From Acidobacteriaceae bacterium (GTDB lineage Bacteria > Acidobacteriota > Terriglobia > Terriglobales > Acidobacteriaceae): 64,000 nucleotides of DNA. Shown here piece by piece: positions 17,714 to 27,164 of the stretch. Location of the stretch: NCBI GenBank assembly GCA_028283655.1, contig JAPWKE010000003.1, positions 2,356,001 to 2,420,000 on the forward strand, written 5' to 3'. Each line of letters begins with the position of its first letter. Positions within the stretch are counted from its first letter, which is position 1. The notes beneath the pieces were generated by a model, which was given only the letters and a program-made list of their open reading frames with translations, made no database searches and had not been told where the DNA came from. The position numbers and the translations under genes were made by a program.

Positions 17714-17749
17714 GAGAAACGCGCTGCGGGGTTCCGCAACGCGTATCTC
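17714..17749 (-). other. stable 16-bp hairpin between rplO and secY
   Basis: GAGAAACGCGCTGCGG (17714-17729) pairs with CCGCAACGCGTATCTC (17734-17749) with one mismatch and one wobble around a four-base loop. No T-run follows on the minus strand, so it is more likely an RNA processing, stability or attenuation element than a terminator. Confidence 0.5.
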
Positions 17750-17801
17750 GTGTGCAAAAAAGGTAAGCCGGAGCGTTCTAGCCCCGGCCCAGATCCTTTG
17801 G

Positions 17802-18266
17802 TTAGGCTGCCGGAGCTTCCTGGCCGATCACGATAGCCTTACCACCGGCTGCTTCGATCGCCTTGGCCGCAGCCGCAGAGAACTTGTGCGCGTGAACCGT
17901 AACTGCGGTGGTCAGCTCGCCGTTTGCGAGAACCTTCACCAGCTTGTTGCGGCCCTTCACGATACCGCGCTCCTGCAGCGCTTCGAACGTCAGTTCGCTA
18001 ACGCCCAGCTCGGCGATCTTGTCCAGACCAAGTACCAGGTACTCGGTGCGGAAGATGTTCGTGAAGCCACGCTTCGGCAGACGGCGGTGCAGCGGCATCT
18101 GGCCGCCTTCGAAACCGCGCATCAGCGACGAGCCCGAGCGCGATCCCTGGCCCTTGTGACCACGGGTCGAGGTCTTACCCATACCCGAGCCCATACCACG
18201 GCCGACGCGCTTCTTGTTGGAGTTCGCACCCTTCGGTGCAGAGAGGTTCGAAAGATTCTTTGCCAT
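17802..18266 (-). CDS. rplO: 50S ribosomal protein L15
   Basis: A 154-residue large-subunit protein with the typical basic, glycine-rich N-terminal half (KRVGRGMGSGMGKTSTRGHKGQ) and RLPKRGF motif, followed by the globular end (KAIEAAGGKAIVIG). It is preceded by rpmD with a 160-base spacer and followed by secY, the standard spc order. Confidence 0.97.
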   Translation of the reverse strand: MAKNLSNLSAPKGANSNKKRVGRGMGSGMGKTSTRGHKGQGSRSGSSLMRGFEGGQMPLHRRLPKRGFTNIFRTEYLVLGLDKIAELGVSELTFEALQERGIVKGRNKLVKVLANGELTTAVTVHAHKFSAAAAKAIEAAGGKAIVIGQEAPAA

Positions 18267-18426
18267 TGTTATCCTCGCTATCGCCGGAAGAACTTCTAGT
18301 CTTCGCCCTCAGCTTCTAACCAGGGGTGAAAACCGATGAGCCCGACCGACTCGCATGTTGTGGCCACTTTTTCAAGTGGCGAAGGGGATAGCTGCCAGCA
18401 CGAAACCGACAGCTATACGCAAGTAC

Positions 18427-18612
18427 TTAGTCGACGATACGAACAAGGTGAGGAATCTTCTTCACCATGCCGCGGATCGACGGAGTGTCTTCGCGCTCAA
18501 CGATCTGGTTCAGCTTCGTAAAGCCGAGACCCTTCACGACGGCCTTGTGCTTCACCGGCGTGCAGATCTGCGAGCGGAAGTACTGGATCTTGATTGTGCT
18601 GGTCGCTGCCAT
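18427..18612 (-). CDS. rpmD: 50S ribosomal protein L30
   Basis: A 61-residue protein with the L30 pattern IKIQYFRSQICTPVKHKAVVKGLGF...RGMVKKIPHLVRI. The ATG at 18612 begins MAATSTIKI; the frame runs nine codons further upstream without homology. Located between rpsE and rplO as expected. Confidence 0.95.
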   Translation of the reverse strand: MAATSTIKIQYFRSQICTPVKHKAVVKGLGFTKLNQIVEREDTPSIRGMVKKIPHLVRIVD

Positions 18613-18704
18613 TGTTCTTCTCCAAATGTCTCTAGGCACAGAGCCCAGAGGCCAGAAAACTTTCGTCGTTACTGGGCCCTGTACTCCGGGCCCGAATCCT
18701 GCTC

Positions 18705-19211
18705 TTAGAGCTCGTCTACCGACTTGCCGCGCAGTGCAGCAACTTCGTTGCGGTCGCGCAGCTGCTCAAGAGCATCGAAGGTCGCCTTGATGACGTTGTG
18801 CGGGTTCTTCGTTCCGAGCGACTTCGTCAGCACGTTCTGAACACCAGCAGCGGTCATCACAGCGCGAACCGTCTTGCCTGCGATCACACCGGTACCTTCA
18901 GGAGCCGGCTTCAGCAGAACCTCGCCTGCGCCGAAGTGGCCGAGCGTCTGGTGCGGGATCGAGTAATCGGTCAGGTTCACCTTGATCAGGTTCTTCTTCG
19001 CCGACTCGATGCCCTTGCGGATCGCCTGCGGAACTTCCTTCGCCTTACCCGAGCCGTAGCCCACAACACCTTCAGCCGGATCGCCAACGATCACGAGTGC
19101 TGCGAACGACATGTTCTTACCGCCCTTGACCACCTTGGTCACGCGGTTAATCGAAACGACTTCGTCCTTCAGGTTCAGGCGGTTTGCGTCAATGCGCTTT
19201 TTGAATGCCAT
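18705..19211 (-). CDS. rpsE: 30S ribosomal protein S5
   Basis: A 168-residue small-subunit protein. The N-terminal dsRBD-like domain carries [15 protein letters not shown] and [15 protein letters not shown]; the C-terminal domain carries the ligand loop [13 protein letters not shown] and [21 protein letters not shown]5 shapes mRNA entry and decoding accuracy. It follows rplR in the spc order. Confidence 0.97.
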   Translation of the reverse strand: MAFKKRIDANRLNLKDEVVSINRVTKVVKGGKNMSFAALVIVGDPAEGVVGYGSGKAKEVPQAIRKGIESAKKNLIKVNLTDYSIPHQTLGHFGAGEVLLKPAPEGTGVIAGKTVRAVMTAAGVQNVLTKSLGTKNPHNVIKATFDALEQLRDRNEVAALRGKSVDEL

Positions 19212-19308
19212 ATTAGGTCTCTTCTCTCTTTATGTTTTGTCCCCGGCACACCGGTCCGGAGCTTTCCTGTTTCGACTTGGCCCTGGACTTTACGCCCCGG
19301 GCCGAATC

Positions 19309-19674
19309 TTAGAAGTCGAGGCCAGCTTCACGAGCAGCATCGGCCAGAGCCTTGATGCGACCGTGATACAGGTAACCGCCGCGGTCGAATACGACCTTCT
19401 TCACGCCAGCAGCCTGAGCGCGCTCTGCGATCAGCTTGCCAACAGCCTTTGCAGACTCGATGTTGCCACCTGCGGTCTGCTCCGTGCCCTTCTTGGCCAC
19501 CGTCGATGCCGAAGCGAGCGTTACGCCGTTCGCATCGTCGATGAGCTGCGTGTAGATGTGGTTCAGCGAGCGGTACACGTTCAGGCGCGGACGCTCTGCG
19601 GTGCCGGAAATCTTGCTGCGGATACGCGTGTGAACGCGCTGGCGGATCTCATTACGCTTGGGAATGTTGATCAT
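19309..19674 (-). CDS. rplR: 50S ribosomal protein L18
   Basis: A 121-residue 5S-rRNA-binding protein with the basic N-terminal tail ([19 protein letters not shown]), [19 protein letters not shown] and the C-terminal [21 protein letters not shown], which ends exactly as the family does. It lies between rplF and rpsE. Confidence 0.97.
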   Translation of the reverse strand: MINIPKRNEIRQRVHTRIRSKISGTAERPRLNVYRSLNHIYTQLIDDANGVTLASASTVAKKGTEQTAGGNIESAKAVGKLIAERAQAAGVKKVVFDRGGYLYHGRIKALADAAREAGLDF

Positions 19675-19799
19675 TGAAATTTTCCTTTCCTAAAGACGTC
19701 GTCAGCCTCTGACGACGTTCGGTGAGCTTGTCATGGTTAGGGTTAAGATCCAGAGAAAGAACTTGTCTGCTCTCTGGACCCTACCCCCTATACCCTGTC

Positions 19800-20339
19800 T
19801 TACTTGGCGCCGGTCTTTCCGACCTTCTTCTTCAGCTTCTCGTCAGAGTAGCGAACGCCCTTGTTCTTGTACGGATCAGGCTTACGCAGCGAACGCATAT
19901 CGGCAGCAACCTGGCCAACCTTTTGGCGGTCGATACCTTCAACCGTCACATGTGTCTGCTTCGGATCGATCGTCACCGAGATGCCCGTGGGCAGCGGAAA
20001 CTCGATCGGGTGGGAGTAGCCGAGCGTGAACACAACCATGCCCGCACCCTTCATTTCCACGCGGTAACCGATACCGACAACGTCCAGTTCCTTCTTCCAG
20101 CCAGTCGACACGCCTTCAATTGCATTGAAGACCAGTGCGCGGGTCAGGCCATGGAAAGGCTTCTGCTTGTCGTTCTCGCGAACAACGTTCAGAACGCCGT
20201 CCTTCTCTTCGAACGTGATACCAGCCGGGACGAGCGCGCTCACCTTGCCCTTGGGGCCTTCAGCGAGGAACGAACCTTCGCTCACGGTGTACTTCACGCC
20301 CTTCGGCAGGGTGATCGGCTTCAAACCAATACGTGACAT
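19800..20339 (-). CDS. rplF: 50S ribosomal protein L6
   Basis: A 179-residue protein with the twofold L6 fold: the start [39 protein letters not shown] in the middle, and the rRNA-binding [16 protein letters not shown] near the end, followed by a lysine-rich C terminus. Normal spc position after rpsH. Confidence 0.97.
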   Translation of the reverse strand: MSRIGLKPITLPKGVKYTVSEGSFLAEGPKGKVSALVPAGITFEEKDGVLNVVRENDKQKPFHGLTRALVFNAIEGVSTGWKKELDVVGIGYRVEMKGAGMVVFTLGYSHPIEFPLPTGISVTIDPKQTHVTVEGIDRQKVGQVAADMRSLRKPDPYKNKGVRYSDEKLKKKVGKTGAK

Positions 20340-20485
20340 TTTCTAATCCTTTGGGTGGCTTGCGAGTCGCTCAGAATCATCCGAGTTCCACTGCAGCCGG
20401 TACAACAAGGGTCAGGAGCATAGCTCCACACCCGAAATACTTCACAAAAGCTGGGCCCCGGACACGACGTCCCGGGCCCTGTCTT

Positions 20486-20884
20486 TTACCAGACTTCGCA
20501 GAGCAACTCGCCGCCGACGTTTTCACGACGAGCCTGACGGCCGGTCATGACGCCCTTTGGCGTGGTCAGGATGGCGATACCGAGACCGCCCTGTACGCGG
20601 CGAATCTCGTCACGGCCAACGTATACGCGGCAGCCGGGCTTGGATACACGCTGCAGGTCGCGGATAGCGGCTTCGTTGTTTGCACCGTACTTCAGGTACA
20701 CACGAAGAACCTTCTGGCCGTTCTCTTCTGCAGGCTTGTAGTTTGCGATGTAGCCCTCTTCCTTGAGGATGCGTGCAATCTCTGCCTTCAGCTTCGACGC
20801 AGGAACGTCAAGCTTCTGGTGGCGTGCGCCATGAGCGTTGCGGATACGGGTCAGGAAGTCTGCTACGGGATCAGTCAGGTTCAT
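20486..20884 (-). CDS. rpsH: 30S ribosomal protein S8
   Basis: A 132-residue 16S-rRNA-binding protein with TDPVADFLTRIRNA at the start and the C-terminal GIAILTTPKGVMTGRQARRENVGGELLCEVW typical of S8. In E. coli S8 represses the spc operon; no matching leader was identified here. A 201-base spacer separates it from rpsN upstream. Confidence 0.97.
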   Translation of the reverse strand: MNLTDPVADFLTRIRNAHGARHQKLDVPASKLKAEIARILKEEGYIANYKPAEENGQKVLRVYLKYGANNEAAIRDLQRVSKPGCRVYVGRDEIRRVQGGLGIAILTTPKGVMTGRQARRENVGGELLCEVW

Positions 20885-21085
20885 CTTCAGTTTCCTTCTT
20901 CCCCGTTAGCTTCGGGTCGTTTGCGACCGGAAGAACCTGCGGGAATGGTTGTGGTAATTCGCAGCAAGTGCGTCTCACCGTTCTTCGTTGCCGGGCTTGG
21001 CTAGGGCGCGATCTAGGCGCGCCCCGGGCTCCGGCCGAAGGGCGACTCATCGGAGTCGCTCTTCGCAATCTTTACAATAGGCCGT

Positions 21086-21271
21086 TTACCAGCTCGACTT
21101 CACAACACCCGGGATCTCGCCCTTGTGTGCCAGCGAACGGAAGCACAGACGGCAGATACCGAACTTGCGCAGGAAGGCGCGAGGACGGCCGCAGAGCTGG
21201 CAGCGGTTGTGCTGGCGTGACTTGAACTTCGGCTTCTTTGCGTCTTTGACGCGCTTTGCAGTAGTAGCCAT
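21086..21271 (-). CDS. rpsN: 30S ribosomal protein S14, zinc-binding short form
   Basis: A 61-residue type Z S14. The zinc ribbon is intact: Cys24 and Cys27 (CQLCGR), Cys40 and Cys43 (CRLCFR). The short four-cysteine form is the ancestral type, replaced under zinc limitation in some bacteria by a longer cysteine-free copy that is not seen here. A GCGACTC-loop-GAGTCGC hairpin (21042-21059) lies just downstream. Confidence 0.96.
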   Translation of the reverse strand: MATTAKRVKDAKKPKFKSRQHNRCQLCGRPRAFLRKFGICRLCFRSLAHKGEIPGVVKSSW

Positions 21272-21330
21272 TTCTCTTATTCCTTTGGCTTTCGCCGTTT
21301 GGACCCTAAACCCCGGTCCATAAACCCTGT

Positions 21331-21879
21331 TTAGTTGCCCTGGCGGAACGGCATGCCGAACGCCTTGAGCAGCGTGCGAGCGCCGTTGTCGTCCTTCGCC
21401 GACGTCACGATCGTGACGTTCATACCCTTGGTCTTGTCAACCTTCGAGTAATCGATTTCCGGGAAGATCAGCTGATCGCGAAGACCGAGCGTGTAGTTGC
21501 CACGGCCGTCGAAGCTCTTCGAGCTGACGCCACGGAAGTCGCGCACGCGGGGCAGAGCTACCGAAACCAGACGGTCCAGGAACTCGTACATCGCATCGCC
21601 ACGCAGCGTAACCATCGCTCCGATGGGCATGCCTTCGCGCAGCTTGAACGCAGCGATCGACTTCTTCGCCTTCGTAACCACCGGCTTCTGGCCGGCGATG
21701 GAAGCGAGATCGGCCACAAGCGGGTCGAGCATCTTGCTGTTCTGCGTTGCTTCGCCGAGACCCATGTTGATAACGATCTTCTCGAGGCGCGGAACCTGCA
21801 TCACGTTCTCAAGGCCGAGTTCCTTCTGAACCGAAGCCTTGATCTCGCTCGTGTATTTGTCTTTCAGACGTGTTGCCAT
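21331..21879 (-). CDS. rplE: 50S ribosomal protein L5
   Basis: A 182-residue 5S-rRNA-binding protein with [13 protein letters not shown], the [22 protein letters not shown] segment, and [18 protein letters not shown], all typical of L5. It is placed between rplX and rpsN. Confidence 0.97.
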   Translation of the reverse strand: MATRLKDKYTSEIKASVQKELGLENVMQVPRLEKIVINMGLGEATQNSKMLDPLVADLASIAGQKPVVTKAKKSIAAFKLREGMPIGAMVTLRGDAMYEFLDRLVSVALPRVRDFRGVSSKSFDGRGNYTLGLRDQLIFPEIDYSKVDKTKGMNVTIVTSAKDDNGARTLLKAFGMPFRQGN

Positions 21880-21969
21880 TGTCTTTATCTCTCTTTCTCA
21901 CGGTTTCGGAGTGGATACCGGTTCGTGAGGTGTTCAATTTCGAGGCCCCGAAGGGCCACGTTCCTTCAA

Positions 21970-22305
21970 CTACTTCGCTGTTTCGACCGTCTGTCCGTTG
22001 GACTTGGTCACGCGAACCTTCTTGCCGTCAACGATCTTGTAGCCAACACGGCTGACATTGCCAGCTGCGTCAAGCAACATCACGTTGGAGATGTTGACCG
22101 TGGGGTTCAACTCCTGGATGCCGCCCTGCTCGCCCGTCTGCTGGTTCGGCTTGACGTGCTTCTTGATCATGCGGAGCTTATCGCCCTGGATACCTTCAAG
22201 AAGAACGCGGTTCTTATCGGTGATGACACGCAGTACGCGCGCCTTCTTGCCCTTGTTGTTACCCGCGATCACCAGAACCTGGTCGTTACGCTGAATCTTT
22301 GCCAT
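21970..22305 (-). CDS. rplX: 50S ribosomal protein L24
   Basis: A 111-residue assembly-initiator protein with a KOW motif (QVLVIAGNNKGKKARVLRV) and the downstream KKHVKPNQQTGEQGGI segment. The ATG at 22305 begins MAKIQRNDQ; the frame extends 34 codons upstream without homology. Between rplN and rplE as expected. Confidence 0.96.
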   Translation of the reverse strand: MAKIQRNDQVLVIAGNNKGKKARVLRVITDKNRVLLEGIQGDKLRMIKKHVKPNQQTGEQGGIQELNPTVNISNVMLLDAAGNVSRVGYKIVDGKKVRVTKSNGQTVETAK

Positions 22306-22423
22306 TGCGTTAGTACTCTCTTTCGATTTGCCTCGGCAGTCTTGCCTCCGAAGAGGCGCGGAGCCGGAGTCCGCTAACAACGCTACGAGATGCGTGCCCG
22401 AAAGCAACGCATCTCATTCGCGC

Positions 22424-22795
22424 TTAGATTACTTCCGGAGCCAGCGAGACGATCTTGAGGAACTTCTTCTCGCGGAGCTCACGAGCAACCGGACCAAATA
22501 CGCGCGTGCCAACCGGCTCCATCGCGTCGTTGATCACCACAGCCGCGTTCTCATCGAAGCGGATGTAGGTGCCGTCCTTGCGGCGGTATTCCTTGTGCGT
22601 GCGCACAATAACCGCCTTGACGACCTTGCCCTTCTTCACAGTACCGTCCGGCGAAGCTTCCTTCACCGCAGCGGTTACAACATCGCCCAGGCCGGCCTTC
22701 TTACCGAGACCGCCGCCGAGCGGCAGAATCACCTGGAGCTTGCGCGCGCCGGAATTGTCGGCAACGGCGAGCATGGTGCGCATTTGAACTGCCAT
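22424..22795 (-). CDS. rplN: 50S ribosomal protein L14
   Basis: A 123-residue protein at the subunit interface, with the family start [21 protein letters not shown] and [24 protein letters not shown] at the end. Between rpsQ and rplX. Confidence 0.97.
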   Translation of the reverse strand: MAVQMRTMLAVADNSGARKLQVILPLGGGLGKKAGLGDVVTAAVKEASPDGTVKKGKVVKAVIVRTHKEYRRKDGTYIRFDENAAVVINDAMEPVGTRVFGPVARELREKKFLKIVSLAPEVI

Positions 22796-22840
22796 GGTAT
22801 TTCTCCTTGCGCTGCGAGCCTTAGGGCCCGCGCTATCTCG

Positions 22841-23173
22841 TTACTTCGTGGCCGACTCAGCCGCGACAGGCTTCTCTTCCGCAAGCGTCGAAAGCGACGA
22901 GCGGCGGATGATTTCTTCAAGTGACCAGCGCTTCAGCTTCGACAGCGGACGGGTCTCGCGAATGCGAACCATGTCGCCCACGCGGGCCGAGTTCTGCTCG
23001 TCATGCGCGTAGAACTTCTTGTTCGACTTCATCACGCGCTTGTACTTCGGGTGGGCCTTGCGCATTTCGATCTCAACTACGATCGTCTTCTGCATTTTGG
23101 TCGAAACAACCAGACCGACCTTTTCGGTGCGGTGCGAGATTGCTTCCGGGGTGCTCACAGTGGTTTCAGCCAT
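22841..23173 (-). CDS. rpsQ: 30S ribosomal protein S17 with C-terminal extension
   Basis: A 110-residue S17: the core ([50 protein letters not shown]) is followed by a tail of about 25 residues rich in Ser, Ala and Glu. The start codon overlaps the stop of rpmC by one base (TAATG), so the pair is translationally coupled. Confidence 0.95.
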   Translation of the reverse strand: MAETTVSTPEAISHRTEKVGLVVSTKMQKTIVVEIEMRKAHPKYKRVMKSNKKFYAHDEQNSARVGDMVRIRETRPLSKLKRWSLEEIIRRSSLSTLAEEKPVAAESATK

Positions 23174-23382
23174 TACTTGCCTGCCTTGCTGGCCGCGAGC
23201 TCGCGCTGGCGGACGATGGTCTTGATGCGTGCGATGTCGAGCTTCAGCGAGCGGATCTTGCCGACGCCTTCCTGCTTGCCCAGGCCCTTCGCGAAGCGGA
23301 TGCGGAAAAGCTGCTCAGCAACCTTCGTGCTCTCAGCCTTCAACTCCTCGTCGCTCAGTCCGCGGATCTTTTCGAGTTCCAT
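23173..23382 (-). CDS. rpmC: 50S ribosomal protein L29
   Basis: A 69-residue helical-hairpin protein near the exit tunnel, with [28 protein letters not shown] and the C-terminal [13 protein letters not shown] motif of L29. Its stop overlaps the rpsQ start by one base. Confidence 0.96.
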   Translation of the reverse strand: MELEKIRGLSDEELKAESTKVAEQLFRIRFAKGLGKQEGVGKIRSLKLDIARIKTIVRQRELAASKAGK

Positions 23383-23434
23383 GTTCGTTTCCTCTTAGGG
23401 GCGCGCTCCAATGCAGGAGCAGCGCGAAATGTCG

Positions 23435-23869
23435 TTACTTGGCGGAGACTTCCTGGCTCACGCCGGGACGAATGATGAACGTCGTCTTGAGCGGAAGCTT
23501 GTTCGTTGCCAGGCGCATCGCTTCGCGTGCGACGTCAACAGGAACGCCTTCCATCTCGAACATGATCTTGCCAGGGCGAACAACAGCTACCCAGTGATCA
23601 GGAGCGCCCTTACCCTTACCCATACGGGTTTCGGCCGGCTTGCGGGTGATGGGCTTGTCCGGGAAAATACGCAGCCAGACCTTACCACCACGCTTGATGA
23701 AGCGGGTCATTGCGATACGAGCGGCTTCGATCTGACGGTCGGTGATGTAGCCGCACTCGACAACCTTGAGGCCGAAATCGCCGAAGGCCAGGTCAGAGCC
23801 ACGCCACGCCTTGCCGGTCATACGGCCGCGCTGTTGCTTGCGATACTTAACGCGCTTTGGTGAAAGCAT
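23435..23869 (-). CDS. rplP: 50S ribosomal protein L16
   Basis: A 144-residue protein with the family start [20 protein letters not shown] and the motifs [26 protein letters not shown] and [12 protein letters not shown]. In most bacteria rplP follows rpsC within a few bases. Here 363 bases intervene with a terminator-like hairpin, a promoter and a leader of about 250 bases, so rplP heads its own transcription unit. Confidence 0.97.
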   Translation of the reverse strand: MLSPKRVKYRKQQRGRMTGKAWRGSDLAFGDFGLKVVECGYITDRQIEAARIAMTRFIKRGGKVWLRIFPDKPITRKPAETRMGKGKGAPDHWVAVVRPGKIMFEMEGVPVDVAREAMRLATNKLPLKTTFIIRPGVSQEVSAK

Positions 23870-24122
23870 TTCTTAATCCTTTATCTTGATCGGCAAGCCA
23901 AAAGGCCGCCGGAACTTACCAGGCCAAAGCCCGGGAGCCCGCCCATACAGCAGCGAACCCAGCAAATGGTGCGACAAAAGCCGCAGAACAGCCGAGGAGC
24001 TTCGAGCAGAACCCTTGAAATGCGAGGGGAATGCATGGAGTGGAATCGAGAAACCATCCAAGTCTGAAAGCTCGACCGAGGTCTCTGCCGCAGAACAGCT
24101 CCGGGCAGACTCAGGGCCAAAC
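23870..24122 (-). other. about 250-base leader of rplP
   Basis: The 363-base interval between rpsC and rplP has no convincing gene. Downstream of the promoter at 24129-24157 it would form a leader of about 250 nucleotides ending in AGGATTAAGA before the rplP ATG. The 13-base word GCCGCAGAACAGC occurs twice in it (23980-23992 and 24087-24099). The length and the repeat suggest a structured regulatory leader; no known class was recognised. Confidence 0.5.
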
Positions 24123-24128
24123 CTGACT

Positions 24129-24157
24129 AGTGTAACAAAGATTGGCACCTTCACCAA
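24129..24157 (-). promoter_or_regulatory. internal promoter upstream of rplP
   Basis: On the minus strand, TTGGTG (24157-24152) is separated by 17 bases from TACACT (24134-24129), which is preceded by TGT, an extended -10. It lies just after the terminator-like hairpin at 24180-24213, so transcription could restart here after stopping behind rpsC. Confidence 0.6.
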
Positions 24158-24179
24158 ACTTTTTTGCTACAAAAGCGAA

Positions 24180-24213
24180 GAGTGTAGAGCATATTTCTAC
24201 GCCCTACACTCTC
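24180..24213 (-). terminator. terminator-like hairpin after rpsC
   Basis: AGAGTGTAG (24180-24188) pairs with CTACACTCT (24205-24213); the 16-base interior can pair in part. On the minus strand it is followed by TCGCTTTTGT, then an A-run. It stands 20 bases after the rpsC stop, inside what is normally a continuous operon. It may be a full terminator or an attenuator. Confidence 0.55.
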
Positions 24214-24232
24214 TTGCTCTACTTCGCGATCG

Positions 24233-24907
24233 TTAGAATACGCCAGCAGCGCCAACGGTTTCAGCCGGCTTGCGCTTCTTCTGCTCGTAGATGTCGCCAC
24301 GGTAGATCCACGTTTTCACGCCGATGATGCCGTAGGTCGTCTTTGCTTCCGAGAAGCCGTAGTCGATGTCAGCACGCAGCGTGTGCAGCGGCAGACGTCC
24401 CTGCAGATACCACTCCGAACGCGCAATTTCGTTGCCGTTCAGACGGCCCGACACGCGGACCTTGATACCCTTGCAGCCAAAACGCAGAGCCGAATCAACG
24501 CTCTTACGCATCGCGCGGCGGAACGAAACGCGCTTCTCGAGCTGGAGAGCAATATTCTCCGAGACGAGCTGTGCGTCGAGCTCCGGCTTGTTCACTTCCA
24601 GAATGTCGATGAAGACTTCGCGCGAGGTGCGCTTCTGGATGTCAGCCTTGAGCTTGTCGATTTCAGCGCCCTTGCGGCCGATGATGATGCCCGGACGAGC
24701 CGTGCGGATGATGAGGCGGAGCTTGTTGCCCGGGCGCTCGACTTCAACGCTCGAAACACCAGCCTGCTTCAGCTTTTCGCGAAGCTCAGCCTTCAGCTTT
24801 ACGTCCTCAACGAGGAGCTTGTCATAACCGCGCTCTACAAACCAGCGCGACTTCCAGGGCTTGTTGACGCCCAGGCGGAATCCATAAGGATGGACTTTCT
24901 GTCCCAT
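24233..24907 (-). CDS. rpsC: 30S ribosomal protein S3
   Basis: A 224-residue protein with the start [13 protein letters not shown], a KH domain with [16 protein letters not shown], and the C-terminal domain containing [24 protein letters not shown] and [15 protein letters not shown]3 forms part of the mRNA entry helicase site. It is the last gene of the first transcription segment of the cluster. Confidence 0.97.
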   Translation of the reverse strand: MGQKVHPYGFRLGVNKPWKSRWFVERGYDKLLVEDVKLKAELREKLKQAGVSSVEVERPGNKLRLIIRTARPGIIIGRKGAEIDKLKADIQKRTSREVFIDILEVNKPELDAQLVSENIALQLEKRVSFRRAMRKSVDSALRFGCKGIKVRVSGRLNGNEIARSEWYLQGRLPLHTLRADIDYGFSEAKTTYGIIGVKTWIYRGDIYEQKKRKPAETVGAAGVF

Positions 24908-25010
24908 AATTTCCTTCTTTTCTCACCCTCTCCGGTTGAGCCGGGAGAGTGGACTACACGGATTTTGTGGGCTGCGGATCGCTCCTCAGCCCACTCACCA
25001 GAACTACGAG

Positions 25011-25505
25011 TTATTCAGCAGCTGCCGTCTTCTTGGCAGCCTTCTTTGCGGCCTTCTTCGCAGGCTTCGCCGGCGCAGCAACTTCCGCAGCAGGTGCTGC
25101 AGGAGCCTTCTTCACAACCACTTCAGCGGCCTTCTTCTCGGCCACGGTGATGATGATGTGCGCAATGCGGCGCTGGTAGCGGAACGCACGACCCATCGGG
25201 GCAGGGCGGATACGCTTCATGCGCGGACCTTCGTTCGCCACAGCCGTCTTTACGATCAGGTTGTCCAGATCGATGTTCAGGCCGCGCTCGTCGGAGAGGT
25301 GCTGTGCGTTGGCGATCGCCGAGCGGAGAACCTTCTCCACCACAGGAGCGATGCGCTTGTTGGTGAACGCGACCGTATTGATCGCAGCTTCCACGCGCTG
25401 TCCCTTGATCAGATCAAGAACCAGCTTAGCCTTCTGCGGGCTTACCCGCTGAAACTTGGCCTCGGCGCGGAACTCGGGAGCGGTATTTGCAGTCTTCTTA
25501 GCCAT
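25011..25505 (-). CDS. rplV: 50S ribosomal protein L22 with Ala/Lys-rich tail
   Basis: A 164-residue L22. The core carries RVSPQKAKLVLDLIKGQRVEAA and the tunnel hairpin near MKRIRPAPMGRAFRYQRR. About 45 C-terminal residues form a low-complexity tail of Ala, Pro and Lys. The ATG at 25505 begins MAKKTANTAPEF; the frame extends 66 codons upstream as an artefact overlapping rpsS. Confidence 0.95.
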   Translation of the reverse strand: MAKKTANTAPEFRAEAKFQRVSPQKAKLVLDLIKGQRVEAAINTVAFTNKRIAPVVEKVLRSAIANAQHLSDERGLNIDLDNLIVKTAVANEGPRMKRIRPAPMGRAFRYQRRIAHIIITVAEKKAAEVVVKKAPAAPAAEVAAPAKPAKKAAKKAAKKTAAAE

Positions 25506-25516
25506 TGCTCTCTCCC

Positions 25517-25801
25517 TTACTTGCCCTTCGCCGTGTCGCCGCCCTTGGCCACGTGGCCCTTGAACGTACGAGTTGCCGAGAATTCGCCGAGCTTGTGCCC
25601 GACCATGTTTTCCGTGCAATACACGGGGATGAACTTGCGTCCGTTGTGAACCGCAATCGTGTGTCCAACCATGTCCGGGTGGATCGTCGAGCGGCGTGAC
25701 CACGTGCGGATGACCTTACGGTCGCCTGCTGCGTTCATCACGTTAACCTTCGTCATCAGGTGCTCGTCGATAAACGGGCCCTTCTTCGTAGAACGTGCCA
25801 T
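25517..25801 (-). CDS. rpsS: 30S ribosomal protein S19
   Basis: A 94-residue protein of the small-subunit head, with [15 protein letters not shown] at the start and [39 protein letters not shown] as hallmarks. AAGGAA precedes the start. Between rplB and rplV. Confidence 0.97.
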   Translation of the reverse strand: MARSTKKGPFIDEHLMTKVNVMNAAGDRKVIRTWSRRSTIHPDMVGHTIAVHNGRKFIPVYCTENMVGHKLGEFSATRTFKGHVAKGGDTAKGK

Positions 25802-25921
25802 AGTGATTTCCTTTTCAGTACTCGGTACAACGAATCACAGGAGAGGAGTCTGCGACTTGGTGTAGCTCTTCTGTTCGCAGGCCTGACCTGCATCAGGCCC
25901 ACGCCTCTCAGAGCGCCGTTA

Positions 25922-26746
25922 CTACTTCTTGCGACGCGAAACGATGAATACGTCGGTGCGCTTGTTGTTACGCGTCTTGTAACCACGCGTCGGCTGGCCC
26001 CACGGCGTCACTGGGTGACGTCCGCCCGAGGTCTTACCTTCACCACCACCGTGCGGGTGATCGACCGGGTTCATCGACACACCACGGTTGGCAGGACGGA
26101 TGCCCTTCCAACGGTTACGACCGGCCTTACCGATCGTGACGTTCTCGTGGTCCGTGTTGCCTACCTGACCAATGGTGGCCATGCAGTCAACCAGAACACG
26201 ACGGGTTTCGCCCGAAGGAAGCTTCAGAAGAGCGTAATCGCCTTCCTTCGCTACCAGGTTCACCTGTGCGCCTGCCGAACGTGCCATCTGCGCGCCCTTA
26301 CCAGGACGAAGCTCGATGTTGTGCACGATCGTACCGGTCGGGATGTTGCGCAGCGGCAGTGCGTTGCCGACAAGGATGTCAGCCTCGGGGCCGCTCATCA
26401 CCATCTGGCCGACCTTCAGGCCGACAGGCTGGATGATGTAGCGCTTCTCGCCGTCCGCATAGCTGATCAGAGCGATGCGCGAGCTGCGGTTTGGATCATA
26501 TTCGACCGTCGCAACCTTGCCGGGGATACCGAACTTATCGCGCTTGAAGTCGATGAGGCGAAGCTGCTGCTTGTGACCACCACCCTGGTGGCGGACAACC
26601 AGCTTGCCCATGTTGTTACGACCGCCGGTGCGCTGCTTCGGTGCCAGCAACGGCTTATACGGCTTGTCGGTCGTGATGTCGTCATTTACCAGCTTCGTCT
26701 GGAAACGAAGCGTAGGTGTAATCGGTCGAAAGCTCTTAATCGGCAT
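25922..26746 (-). CDS. rplB: 50S ribosomal protein L2
   Basis: A 274-residue peptidyl-transferase-centre protein with [13 protein letters not shown] at the start and the conserved end [23 protein letters not shown], including the invariant histidine of the HPHGGGEG motif. Between rplW and rpsS. Confidence 0.98.
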   Translation of the reverse strand: MPIKSFRPITPTLRFQTKLVNDDITTDKPYKPLLAPKQRTGGRNNMGKLVVRHQGGGHKQQLRLIDFKRDKFGIPGKVATVEYDPNRSSRIALISYADGEKRYIIQPVGLKVGQMVMSGPEADILVGNALPLRNIPTGTIVHNIELRPGKGAQMARSAGAQVNLVAKEGDYALLKLPSGETRRVLVDCMATIGQVGNTDHENVTIGKAGRNRWKGIRPANRGVSMNPVDHPHGGGEGKTSGGRHPVTPWGQPTRGYKTRNNKRTDVFIVSRRKK

Positions 26747-26865
26747 TTCTAATCCCTTGAATTTCTCCGCGCCTCTAATTTGGAGTTCGTCACTCCGGCG
26801 CGATAGTTACTGCATCAGGTTCAGGGTGAGGTGGCGTCTAGCCCCCTGCACCCGTCACCTTGTTC

Positions 26866-27162
26866 TTACTGGAGTTCCGCGGTAAAGTCGGGAACCGTCT
26901 CGCCGGCCTTCAGCTTCACATAAGCCTTCTTCCAGTCAGGAAGATAGCCAGAGAAACGGCCACGGCGGCGTTCCTTGCCTTCAACGTTCGCGGTGCGGAT
27001 CGACGCAACCTTCACGTTGAAGAGCTTCTCTACAGCCTGCTTCACTTCGGTCTTCGTTGCGGTTGTCGCAACTTCGAACACGAGCGAGCCTTCAGTCTCG
27101 CGCGTCACCAGGGCCTTCTCGGTGATCAGCGGACGACGGATTACGTTATATACGGTAGGCAT
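26866..27162 (-). CDS. rplW: 50S ribosomal protein L23
   Basis: A 98-residue tunnel-exit protein that docks SRP and trigger factor. Hallmarks: YNVIRRPLITEKALV, FEVATTATKTEVKQAVEKLFNVKV. Its start lies two bases after the rplD stop, so translation is probably coupled. Confidence 0.96.
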   Translation of the reverse strand: MPTVYNVIRRPLITEKALVTRETEGSLVFEVATTATKTEVKQAVEKLFNVKVASIRTANVEGKERRRGRFSGYLPDWKKAYVKLKAGETVPDFTAELQ

Positions 27163-27164
27163 GT

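Noticed and set aside
23881-24236. Short open frames in the rpsC-rplP spacer on both strands
   Set aside because: No ribosome-binding site, no coding-like composition, and they overlap one another. The interval is better explained as promoter and leader.
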